DNA from: an uncultured Latescibacterota bacterium
Lineage (GTDB): Bacteria > Latescibacterota > UBA2968
DNA length: 64,000 bases
NCBI GenBank assembly: GCA_951812755.1
Contig: OX638329.1
Location: 5,216,522 to 5,280,521, forward strand
Reading direction: 5' to 3'
Part shown: in pieces, positions 45,760 to 53,899 of the stretch
Layout of the letters: each line of letters opens with the position of its first letter
How positions within the stretch are numbered: position 1 is the stretch's first letter
Made by a program: the position numbers and the translations under genes
The notes under the pieces: model-generated
Databases searched by the model: none
Seen by the model: the letters and a program-made list of their open reading frames with translations, nothing else
Told to the model about the DNA's origin: nothing

Positions 45760-46260
45760 TCAGTTGGATAAGTCGCTGTAGTTTGCGAGCGCGTGTCGAA
45801 GTTGGTGCCACGCATCTTCAAGATCCTCAAGTTTGTGTTCGAATGCTTCTATATCGGGCAGTTCGGCAGTTCGGATCGCATGGAGTTTCTCCCATGTCTT
45901 GCTATATACAGACGCACAAACGAGCGTCAGAGTACCCAAACGCCTCTGAATCTCACGACGCTGGTCAACTGCAGTCCTCGCCATTTCCAGTTCCTCGCAT
46001 AGTTTCTCTCTCTCGAGCTGTAGCCGTTCCTCCTCGTAAGGCAGTATCAGGCGCAGTCCGTCTCGGTATTCACGTCTCTGGCGCAACTGCAGGTACGAAT
46101 TTACAGCTTCGGCCATCGAGCCAACTGCCTCAAGAACCAAGAGAGCCGGATTTGCCCTTGCGGCTGCCTTGGATATGCCCCTTTTTAAGCCATGTTGCAC
46201 AGCGAGTTTGGTAGTAGAAGCCATGAAAGTCAGCGCATACTTTGGAGGTTGAACCGCCAT
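45760..46260 (-). CDS. Helical protein of the helicase operon
   Basis: 166 residues from the ATG at 46260, which lies two bases after the stop of the S1-fusion gene with GGAGG upstream. A mildly hydrophobic N-terminal half (NPALLVLEAVGSMAEAVNSY) may touch the membrane; a long charged coiled coil (EEERLQLEREKLCEELEMAR) follows. No family recognised. The spacing shows it belongs to the same transcript as the genes on both sides. Confidence 0.6.
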   Translation of the reverse strand: MAVQPPKYALTFMASTTKLAVQHGLKRGISKAAARANPALLVLEAVGSMAEAVNSYLQLRQRREYRDGLRLILPYEEERLQLEREKLCEELEMARTAVDQRREIQRRLGTLTLVCASVYSKTWEKLHAIRTAELPDIEAFEHKLEDLEDAWHQLRHALANYSDLSN

Positions 46261-46262
46261 GA

Positions 46263-48296
46263 TTACACCTCCACCTTGCACCAGCAATCGGGCGTTGCAT
46301 TTGTAATCTTACCACCCCGCGGCAAAATGACTCCTTTGATGTTAGGAGTCGGAGGAACTTCACCAGTACGTTCACGAACCCGGGGATGATCATCTGATCG
46401 AGGGATCCAATAGGTTTTTGTCCAAGGCTCAAAGTATAGGGGCTTTGTTTCTTTTTTATCTGCTACTTCAACTATGAATCGAATCATGAGGAAATCTCGA
46501 CATCGCTCCTTGAGTTTGTTAGAATCGGGGCGGTAGGGTTTGGCTTCTACAGCGTCGAACTTGCTCCATAGCCCTGCAAGCACCCAATGCTCAGGCACAG
46601 GGACATACTCTATCTTCGGGGGGCCATCACGGCGAAGGTAGACACGAAGTCGCGTGTCCTCCCGGAGGGATGCCCAAGCATCCCGTTGATCATTGCTGGC
46701 GATGTGCTCAATCAGTATTTCGAGGTGTGCCTCATCAGTTAAGAAGTCGGTCTCAGCGGGTCGGTTGAACGGTGGTCTCGCCCAACTGTTTGGGTATTCA
46801 CGCTGAGAATGGTTAGACTTATGCCTCCGACGATATTGTTCCGGCGGGGGCGCTGCACTGGCAAACAGACCTCGAATGGGATCGGCATTCAAATCTCGAG
46901 CACGAGAAATCGCCTCTGTCAACTCAATCCCCTGTGTGCTTGGCATCCTTGATTGAGCAAGGCCCTCGTCCTCAAGCAGATCGAGAATCTCGTCCAGTGT
47001 TCGCGCTGGCAGCCCGGTCGATTTTCGTATCTCATCTTCGTTACACCCGCGTACGAGTTCTTCAAGCACATGAAGTACAACTGGGTCGCAGTTCCGCGGC
47101 TTTTTGGGAACTGCCCAGACCTTGAATGCCAGGCAACTAAAGGGCATTTCGACAATAGGCGACACTTGCTTGAGACCCAGCGAAATTTTTTGCCCTTCCT
47201 GGTCAACGCGCAGGACCATAACCTCAACTTCATCGCTAATGGAGACCAGCTTGGAAGGATGACGGATATGCTGCGTCCAAGACATTTCAGAAATGTGTAC
47301 CAACCCTTCGACACCCTGCTCCAACTCGACAAAAGCCCCGTAATCCGTAATGCTGACAACCTTGCCTATCACCTTGCTATCAACCGGATATTTTTCCTCG
47401 ACATCTTTCCAGGGATGGTCTTGTAATTGCTTCATGCCCAGCGAAATACGCTCGCGTTTTTCATCGTAATTGAGCACCTTGACTTCTACTTCTTCACCAA
47501 TGGACAAGACTTCTGATGGATGTCCAACGCGCCCCCAGGCAATATCCGTAATATGCAACAACCCGTCTAAGCCGCCCAGATCGATAAATGCGCCAAAATC
47601 AGTGATATTTTTGACCGACCCCTGACGCACTTGCCCCACTTCCAATGTGGCGAAAATCTGTTTGCGCAGCCTGGAGCGTTCTTCTTCGAGAACGACCCGG
47701 CGAGAAATGACAATATTTCGGCGATTCTTGTTGAGCTTGATAATACGAAACGGGTACACATTGCCGAGAAATTGATCAAAATTTTTGACCTGTTTGATGT
47801 CAATTTGGGAGCCGGGCAAAAAAGCATCAACGCCGAAAAGATCGACCACAATGCCACCCTTGATTCGCCTCATCAAACGCCCCTCAACAATCTGATCGCT
47901 ATCATATGCGTCCTTAATGCGATCCCATACCCGCATAAAGTCAGCCTTGGTCTTAGACAGCACCACCTGGCCTTCTTGATTTTCAATGCTCTCCAAAAAA
48001 ACCTCGATTTCATCGCCTTCCTCTATAGCTGGCGGATCGCCAAACTCAGAGAGAGGAATCGCGCCTTCAGACTCGAGACCAATATCTACTACCACGATTC
48101 CGTCGTGGATGGACCTCACAATGCCCATAACAATCTCGCCCTGCTTAATGGTCTCTAACATCTCTTCGTAGAGCTCCATCATTTCATTAAACTCTGCCTC
48201 GCTATATTCGCTTTCATCCAGCGCGGCGAGAGCTTCTTCGGGCAAGAGCAAACGCTCTTCGTCCTGCCCCCCGAACAGATTCTTCAACCAGCCCAT
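46263..48296 (-). CDS. rpsA: Ribosomal protein S1 (four S1 domains) fused in frame to an unknown winged-helix-like protein
   Basis: 677 residues from the ATG at 48296 (GGAGG before it). Residues 1-380 are ribosomal protein S1: an acidic start, then S1 domains at about 51-115, 137-200, 221-290 and 306-376 with the signatures ITDFGAFIDLGGLDGLLHIT and ITDYGAFVELEQGVEGLVHI. S1 of most Gram-negatives has six domains. Here, after EGQKISLGLKQVSP, the next 297 residues are different: a winged-helix-like segment (VVLHVLEELVRGCNEDEIRK, STGLPARTLDEILDLLEDEG), a charged linker and a globular domain with PVPEHWVLAGLWSKFDAV and TWCW-like end. The junction is at about 47157. An internal ATG at 47150-47148 has no ribosome site, so the second part depends on S1 translation. 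Either a real insertion-generated fusion or an assembly join. Confidence 0.75.
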   Translation of the reverse strand: MGWLKNLFGGQDEERLLLPEEALAALDESEYSEAEFNEMMELYEEMLETIKQGEIVMGIVRSIHDGIVVVDIGLESEGAIPLSEFGDPPAIEEGDEIEVFLESIENQEGQVVLSKTKADFMRVWDRIKDAYDSDQIVEGRLMRRIKGGIVVDLFGVDAFLPGSQIDIKQVKNFDQFLGNVYPFRIIKLNKNRRNIVISRRVVLEEERSRLRKQIFATLEVGQVRQGSVKNITDFGAFIDLGGLDGLLHITDIAWGRVGHPSEVLSIGEEVEVKVLNYDEKRERISLGMKQLQDHPWKDVEEKYPVDSKVIGKVVSITDYGAFVELEQGVEGLVHISEMSWTQHIRHPSKLVSISDEVEVMVLRVDQEGQKISLGLKQVSPIVEMPFSCLAFKVWAVPKKPRNCDPVVLHVLEELVRGCNEDEIRKSTGLPARTLDEILDLLEDEGLAQSRMPSTQGIELTEAISRARDLNADPIRGLFASAAPPPEQYRRRHKSNHSQREYPNSWARPPFNRPAETDFLTDEAHLEILIEHIASNDQRDAWASLREDTRLRVYLRRDGPPKIEYVPVPEHWVLAGLWSKFDAVEAKPYRPDSNKLKERCRDFLMIRFIVEVADKKETKPLYFEPWTKTYWIPRSDDHPRVRERTGEVPPTPNIKGVILPRGGKITNATPDCWCKVEV

Positions 48297-48310
48297 ATTG
48301 CCTCCGCTTT

Positions 48311-49030
48311 TTACGCACTCTCCAAAAACACCGTCACCCCCATATCGGCGTACTTCTCGCGCGTATCCGGCGTGCGATTGCGATGACAGACCGCCACGCC
48401 AGTCCCTTCCAAAGACCTGCACAAATACGCAATCGTATCATCCACAGACTTCAACCAGTGTTGCGGATGTGCCTTAATGCTCATAGACAAATCCGTCGGA
48501 CCCATCGACAAACAATCCACACCCGCCTTGGCAAGCAAATGCCCGCGTGTTGCGGCCTCTACCGACTCAATCTGCAACCACAAAACCCCAAAGCTATTCC
48601 ACCAATCGGCGTACTCCTCCGTAGATTTATCTTCCGCGCCTCGCCGATGTCCCCCGCCAAAACTGCGCCCTCCAGCCGGCGGATAATAAAAATAATGCAA
48701 CGCATCATCAACCGTCTCTTCCAACTCGGTCTGCGGAATCTCGATCCCACACGGTCCCAAATCGAGATAATTGCCAATCAAATAGGCGTTGCGCGTGTGT
48801 TTAATCCGAAACTGCACAAACACATCGCGCTCGGCAGCCATATCGCAAAACGCCGCGACGCGCTCTTCGCTCAACGGCGTATGCTGGCTGTCAATAGATA
48901 CGAAATCGTAATCATCTTGATCCATAATCTGATCAAACCGATCCGGCGGTGTATTCGGTGCCATAGACACACCAATAATGCGTTCCCCATTGCGATATTT
49001 TTGCTTTAGTCCAATTGCGTTTTCGAACAT
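48311..49030 (-). CDS. HpcH/HpaI aldolase/citrate lyase family protein
   Basis: 239 residues resembling class II pyruvate aldolases of the HpcH/HpaI family. YDFVSIDSQHTPLSEERV matches the DxQH motif (base His), PCGIEIPQTELEE is the metal-site region, LWLQIESVEAA carries the Glu and GVDCLSMGPTDLSMSI the C-terminal motif. It cleaves hydroxy-oxo acids to pyruvate and an aldehyde. Start taken at the second Met (49030), six bases after AAAGGAG. Confidence 0.85.
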   Translation of the reverse strand: MFENAIGLKQKYRNGERIIGVSMAPNTPPDRFDQIMDQDDYDFVSIDSQHTPLSEERVAAFCDMAAERDVFVQFRIKHTRNAYLIGNYLDLGPCGIEIPQTELEETVDDALHYFYYPPAGGRSFGGGHRRGAEDKSTEEYADWWNSFGVLWLQIESVEAATRGHLLAKAGVDCLSMGPTDLSMSIKAHPQHWLKSVDDTIAYLCRSLEGTGVAVCHRNRTPDTREKYADMGVTVFLESA

Positions 49031-49128
49031 GACCATCTCCTTTGTGTAATGCCAGTTAAGAATCAGGAATTAAAGAGCAGTTCATTGTCCTCATCCCAAT
49101 CCCGAGACAGGCAGCACTTGGTTCTTAT

Positions 49129-49163
49129 TTTTAATTTTTAATTCTTAATTCTTAATTTTTAAT
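49129..49163. repeat. TTTTTAA/ATTCTTAA string
   Basis: Tandem-like ATTTTTAA and ATTCTTAA units. The stop of the DegT aminotransferase (TAA at 49161-49159) lies inside it. Confidence 0.6.
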
Positions 49164-50406
49164 TGCTCTTCTCCCATTCCCGAAGCTTACCTGCATTTTC
49201 GCGCACCTTGACAAATGCGCGCGACATATCCCGCATCCGCGTTTCAGAAGTCAGCAAAGTCCTCTGGCTTATCGACAGCCGTTCCCTGCAATACTGCTCG
49301 ACCTTTGGCAAGTGCAACGAGCGATAATCCTGCGCCGTATCTGTCCATGCAAAAGGCGTGTAATCGCGCGCATTCCAATCCTCTTGAAAAACCGGATGTT
49401 TGTAAACCGGCGTCTCGTATCCCGTACTCACCGGCACTCCTTCAGCGCGCATCGCCCTGATAAATGCATCGCGGGAAACCCCATCAAATGCCTCGGATAA
49501 ATACCTCGCACCATATACATGCCAGTTGACGCGGGTTGCGTCTTCCAACCGATGAATCGGCTCAACACCCTCAATTTCCGACAACGTGCGCGTCAACATC
49601 GCCCCATTTTGTTCGCGGATCTCCGTATGCTCGGGAATGCGCTTCAACTGGCACAATAAGACCGCAGCGACAAATTCCGTCATCCGGTGATTGCCGCCCC
49701 ATTGTCGAGACTCCTCCGTATGACCATACCGCGACCGCCCAACATTGACCGCACAGCCAATCGCATCGGCAACTGCCTCGTCATTGGTCAGGGCAATACC
49801 CCCATCTCCACCCGTCATATTTTTGCTCTGCTGAAAAGAAAACCCCGAAGCCAGTCCCCAACTGCCCAGCCCGCGATCCCTATAGGCCGATCCCCACCCG
49901 TGCGCCGCATCTTCTAAAATCGCGAGATTGTGTCGCTCGGCAATATCCAACAACCGCTGGAGATCACACGCCAACCCACCAAAATGCACCGGCATAATCC
50001 CCTTCGTGCGATCTGTGATGAGATTTTCGACCTCCGCCACATCGAGATTATTGGTATCCGGGTCTATATCGCAAAAAACAACCGTAGCACCTGCTTTTAG
50101 AATCCCCGAACACGTCCCAATAAACGTATATGCACTCGTAATCACCTCATCCCCGACCCCAATACCCGCCCCACGACAAATCATCTCCAGAGCCACCGTA
50201 CCGCCAGTACACGCGATCCCGTATTTTGCATCTTGAAACGCCGCAAATGTCTCTTCAAATTCCTGGCACTTCGAGGAATTGTACCACGCCCGACTCTCCA
50301 GCACTTCAACAAGCGCATCTCTCTCAGCCGCATCGTACATCGGCCACAAAATATCATCCTTTTCTTTTACCTCACGCTCGCCACCCAACAGCGCTAACTC
50401 TGCCAT
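49159..50406 (-). CDS. DegT/DnrJ/EryC1/StrS aminotransferase
   Basis: A 415-residue sugar aminotransferase-type PLP enzyme. ACTGGTVALEMICRGAGIG, TSAYTFIGTCSGILKAGA, LEDAAHGWGSAYRDRG and the PLP Lys in FSFQQSKNMTGGDGG (about 205) are all family marks. Such enzymes aminate keto-sugars for polysaccharides or antibiotics, or make AHBA. Start ATG 50406 follows GGAGGAGG. It lies 14 bases after CinA. Confidence 0.88.
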   Translation of the reverse strand: MAELALLGGEREVKEKDDILWPMYDAAERDALVEVLESRAWYNSSKCQEFEETFAAFQDAKYGIACTGGTVALEMICRGAGIGVGDEVITSAYTFIGTCSGILKAGATVVFCDIDPDTNNLDVAEVENLITDRTKGIMPVHFGGLACDLQRLLDIAERHNLAILEDAAHGWGSAYRDRGLGSWGLASGFSFQQSKNMTGGDGGIALTNDEAVADAIGCAVNVGRSRYGHTEESRQWGGNHRMTEFVAAVLLCQLKRIPEHTEIREQNGAMLTRTLSEIEGVEPIHRLEDATRVNWHVYGARYLSEAFDGVSRDAFIRAMRAEGVPVSTGYETPVYKHPVFQEDWNARDYTPFAWTDTAQDYRSLHLPKVEQYCRERLSISQRTLLTSETRMRDMSRAFVKVRENAGKLREWEKSN

Positions 50407-50420
50407 ATCCTCCTCCTTGA

Positions 50421-50909
50421 TCAATCCCGCTGCAAACATTCGACCAGCAGGTCCAATGCTTCGCGGGCAAACACTTCCATATTCTCTCCCCGGTTCTCGC
50501 TGCCCGTCGCGATAGCAATCGCTCGCTCGGTATCTGGCCCCACAACGCCAATACACGTATGGCCGGGCGGATCGCCATACCGATTTCCCGTCGGACCAGC
50601 AGCACCCGTCTCGCCGATACCCCAGTCTGCCTCCAGACGTTCGCGCGCAGCCCGTGCCAGATGCAGTGCATGCGTCTTTGTCGCAGCCCTCGCCTCGCCC
50701 ATTGCCTCATCTGAAACAGCCATCAATATTTGCTTTGAGTCACCCGTATAACACACCCCACCACCCTTAAAATAAGCCGAAGCCCCCGGCACAGCCAAAA
50801 GTGTTGCCGAAATGATTCCACCCGCCGAAGACTCGGCCACCGCCACCGTCTGTCCTTTTTCTTTTAGCAATGCACCCACATCTACGGCCATTATCTTAAA
50901 ATCCGCCAT
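50421..50909 (-). CDS. CinA C-terminal domain protein (NMN amidohydrolase)
   Basis: 162 residues of the stand-alone CinA-C/PncC type, which deamidates nicotinamide mononucleotide. TVAVAESSAGGIISATLLAV (about 20), FKGGGVCYTGDSK and GETGAAGPTGNRYG are the family motifs with the active-site Ser. Start at ATG 50909, where the family begins. Confidence 0.85.
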   Translation of the reverse strand: MADFKIMAVDVGALLKEKGQTVAVAESSAGGIISATLLAVPGASAYFKGGGVCYTGDSKQILMAVSDEAMGEARAATKTHALHLARAARERLEADWGIGETGAAGPTGNRYGDPPGHTCIGVVGPDTERAIAIATGSENRGENMEVFAREALDLLVECLQRD

Positions 50910-50932
50910 ATTAGACCCCCACATTTCATCTA

Positions 50933-51008
50933 GCGGGCAGGCACGAGGCACTGCCCCTACATTTCATCCGTATCCATCTGCGTTTCATCTGCGTAATCTG
51001 CGGATGCT
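50933..51008. repeat. CCCCTAC palindrome followed by ATCTGCG repeat
   Basis: GGGCAG (50935-50940) pairs with CTGCCC (50951-50956), then CTAC, then CATCTGCGTTTCATCTGCGT and AATCTGCGGATG. The permease stop TAG (50959-50957) and its last 17 codons lie in this repeat. Confidence 0.7.
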
Positions 51009-52759
51009 TTTCTATCTCCCACCGGAGCCTCAACGCGAACCGTTACAATATCCGCATCGTGATATTGCTGGTGGCGCACAGACGACGTGAAATGCTGAAG
51101 CAAACGCAGTGAGATTTCATGCTCAACCGGCATCTCGTCTGTATGTTCTCTAAGATAGGCCATACGGTCCTCAATATTCCCCTCGCCAGTCGAAGCGATA
51201 AACTCGAGTTCTGCACCATTACTTCCATCGCTGCGTACAATTAGAAGCAGGCGTTTCTCCACTTGTTCGCCATCCCCTTGCTGAATGAGGATCAGGAGGG
51301 TTTCTTCCGCAGATAGACAGAGACGATTTGTCATCTCGGCGTTCCAGCCCCTGCGCGAGGCGAACTTCTCGAGGAATGCCGTAATCTCTGGCAAAGCTTC
51401 AACAGTGAGCACTGTCTCAATACGCTGGCGACGCGGTGCTGTCAACTCCATAAACAGTGTCAAGAGAATCGCCGTGAGACCGCCAGCCGTCATCCCATTG
51501 CCGAGCAGCGCCCCCCACCACTCGCCGAGGTATTCCGCAAAAATCGCCTGAGCCTGGAATCCCACACCAATCCAGAATGCGATGCCCGCAATCATCGCCT
51601 TGCGATAATCTACCCCATCCTGGACGACAACCCGCATACCCACAACAAAGAGAAGTGCCAGCAGCACCGTCACATAGGCCCCGACCACGGGATTGGGAAT
51701 CGCCAGCAGGAGTGCCGACACTTTGGGAATACAGGACGCCACTACAAATACGATACCAATACACACGCCGACGCCGCGTGCGGCAACACCGGTGAGCTCT
51801 GTGATTGAAACACTTGACGAGTAGGTCGTATTTGGAACTGTCCCCGCAATGCCAGAAAGCAAGTTGCCCACGCCGTCTGCGGTAACTGCGCCTTGCACCG
51901 CGCGAAAATCAGGCGCGCGGGGCGTGCGCCACGAAACCTTCTGGATAGCGATAGAATCGCCTATTGTTTCGATAGCACCGACCATAGTCACAAATATGAA
52001 GGCAGGAAGAAGCGACCAGAAAACAGGACCAAAGCTTAGGTCAAAACCCGGCCAGCCACCAGAGGGAAACCCTATCCATGGCGCTTCGATAACGCGCTGA
52101 ATGTCGTACAGCCCAAAAAACGCGGCAACAATACACCCCACAACAATCCCTATAATCGGCACCCAAAGACGCCACACACCCGAAACGCGCAGTGCGAGCA
52201 CCACGATGACGAACAAAGTTGCAAAAGCACACGTGGGCGCGGCAGCCGGTGGCGTTCCCTCGGGCACATCCGCCAACGTATCAAAGATGATCGGCATAAT
52301 GGTTACCGCAATCAACATGATCACCGTTCCAGCCACAGTTGGCGTAATGATTCGCCGCAGCAGCGAGAGCCGTGTCGAGAGCGCGAATTGGAACAACGAC
52401 GAGATAATGACCAGAGTAGCGAGCATCGCTGGCCCGCCCTCGGCAAGCGCCGTCACGCAAACCGCGATAAAAGCACCAGAAGTGCCCATAAGGAGAATGT
52501 AGCCAGCGCCAATGCGTCCAACGCGCACAGCTTGCAACACCGAGGTCAATCCGCTGACCATAAGCGCGGCAAAGACCGCCCACGACAGAAAAGGCTCGCC
52601 CCCGCCCGCGGCCCGCACCACGATAACCGGCGTAATCACAATGCCCGCAATACAGAGCATCGCAGCCTGAAATCCGAGCGCAAAAGTGATCGTATGCGGA
52701 GGCCGCTCGTCGGGTTCGTAAAGCACTTGTTGGTCGCGGCTACCAGACTCAGATTGCAT
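50957..52759 (-). CDS. NCS2 xanthine/uracil permease fused to a HATPase (RsbW-like) domain
   Basis: 600 residues. Residues 30-440 are a NCS2 nucleobase transporter with about 13-14 TM helices, including VGAIETIGDSIAIQKVSW and VGNLLSGIAGTVPNTTYSSS (the family QN-type loop) near 270-315. Residues 443-575 are soluble: ALPEITAFLEKFASRRGW, RLCLSAEETLLILIQQGDG with the N-box-like Glu, and FIASTGEGNIEDRMAYL, resembling anti-sigma RsbW/HATPase_c domains. The final residues (KASADYADETQMDTDEM) are translated from a dispersed repeat. A transporter carrying a GHKL-type regulatory domain is unusual. AAAGGA precedes the ATG. Confidence 0.82.
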   Translation of the reverse strand: MQSESGSRDQQVLYEPDERPPHTITFALGFQAAMLCIAGIVITPVIVVRAAGGGEPFLSWAVFAALMVSGLTSVLQAVRVGRIGAGYILLMGTSGAFIAVCVTALAEGGPAMLATLVIISSLFQFALSTRLSLLRRIITPTVAGTVIMLIAVTIMPIIFDTLADVPEGTPPAAAPTCAFATLFVIVVLALRVSGVWRLWVPIIGIVVGCIVAAFFGLYDIQRVIEAPWIGFPSGGWPGFDLSFGPVFWSLLPAFIFVTMVGAIETIGDSIAIQKVSWRTPRAPDFRAVQGAVTADGVGNLLSGIAGTVPNTTYSSSVSITELTGVAARGVGVCIGIVFVVASCIPKVSALLLAIPNPVVGAYVTVLLALLFVVGMRVVVQDGVDYRKAMIAGIAFWIGVGFQAQAIFAEYLGEWWGALLGNGMTAGGLTAILLTLFMELTAPRRQRIETVLTVEALPEITAFLEKFASRRGWNAEMTNRLCLSAEETLLILIQQGDGEQVEKRLLLIVRSDGSNGAELEFIASTGEGNIEDRMAYLREHTDEMPVEHEISLRLLQHFTSSVRHQQYHDADIVTVRVEAPVGDRKASADYADETQMDTDEM

Positions 52760-52822
52760 CGTTCAAATCCTTTCATTGTTTGTAACTATTTAGGTCATTT
52801 GAATAATGAGGGAAAAGGATGC

Positions 52823-52885
52823 TGTGGGAGCGGCATCCCTGCCGCGATCAAGGTCGGGAAAAGGATTTCCCTCCTACGCGACCAC
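52823..52885. repeat. Palindromic dispersed repeat
   Basis: A 63-base unit beginning GTGGGAGCGGCATCCCTGCC and ending CCCTCCTACGCGACCAC. The ends pair (GTGG...CCAC and GGGAGCGG-like), and GCGGCA...TGCCGC forms an inner stem. Near copy at 56351-56436. Confidence 0.7.
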
Positions 52886-52886
52886 G

Positions 52887-53894
52887 TTATGCCAACAACT
52901 CATCGCCATAAGCAAATAGCGCAGGCGTTCCACCCGTATGCACAAACACAACCGTCTGATCCCTGCGATACCATCCCTCGCGGATATGCTCAATCATTGC
53001 GCCATAAGTTTTGCCCGCATAAACGGGATCGAGCAACAACCCTTCGGTTTGCGCGGCCAACAAGACAGCCTCTCGCGCCTCAGGCGTCAGGACCCCATAA
53101 GCCGGCCCCGCGTATTTGCCATAACTCTCAAAATCATCTGCCGTAAAATACAGATCCAAATTCAGAATTTTGCACACCTCATTTGCAACCTCGGCGAGTT
53201 GCACATTCTTTTTCTCATCGTCCTGTGGACTCGGACTTATGCCAATAACCCGCACATCAACACCCAGTGCTTTTGCCCCAACAACAAGCCCGGTATGCGT
53301 ATGCACGCCCGCACACACATAGATCGCATCGGGCATCACATCCATCGCCTGCATCTGTTCCCACAATTCCAAAAACCCATCCACATAAGATACACTGCGA
53401 TAATAATACCCATCCGAACTCGTGTTATAGACCCTGAGTCCATCGGCCTTTAACTTTTCAATAACGACTTCCTTCTCCTGCTCGTTCTCGATCAAATGCA
53501 CCTCTGCGCCAAACAGATGCGTGAGCAACAAATTGCCATTCACGGGATCTGCATGGTCATCCTTGCGCCCCACCATCACCGCCTTCAGCCCCAACCTCGC
53601 TGCAACCGCCGCAGTCAACCGCGATTGATTCGACTGCGATGCCGCGCCGTGAAGCAACACATCATACCCTTCATCCACAGCAGGAGCTACGGAATATTCA
53701 AACTCGCGCACCTTATTCCCCCCAAACGCCAACCCCGTCTGATCCTCGCGCTTGACCAAAATGCGCGGACCCCCCAACTTTTCTGCCAGCCTCGGACAAT
53801 CCATCAACGGCGTGGGCAAATCGGCAAGCGACAATCGGCTGCACGTTCCCAACGCCTCTCGAACCTCTCGAATTGAATAGCTCAAGGGTATCAC
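52887..53894 (-). CDS. D-cysteine desulfhydrase/ACC deaminase-like PLP enzyme
   Basis: A 335-residue fold-type II PLP enzyme. ILVKREDQTGLAFGGNKVRE carries the PLP Lys (about 61), LLHGAASQSNQSRLTAAVAA binds phosphate and VHTGGTPALFAY closes the site. This is the D-cysteine desulfhydrase/ACC deaminase family; the substrate is not sure. The next gene is five bases upstream in the same direction. Confidence 0.85.
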   Translation of the reverse strand: MIPLSYSIREVREALGTCSRLSLADLPTPLMDCPRLAEKLGGPRILVKREDQTGLAFGGNKVREFEYSVAPAVDEGYDVLLHGAASQSNQSRLTAAVAARLGLKAVMVGRKDDHADPVNGNLLLTHLFGAEVHLIENEQEKEVVIEKLKADGLRVYNTSSDGYYYRSVSYVDGFLELWEQMQAMDVMPDAIYVCAGVHTHTGLVVGAKALGVDVRVIGISPSPQDDEKKNVQLAEVANEVCKILNLDLYFTADDFESYGKYAGPAYGVLTPEAREAVLLAAQTEGLLLDPVYAGKTYGAMIEHIREGWYRRDQTVVFVHTGGTPALFAYGDELLA

Positions 53895-53899
53895 TCCTC

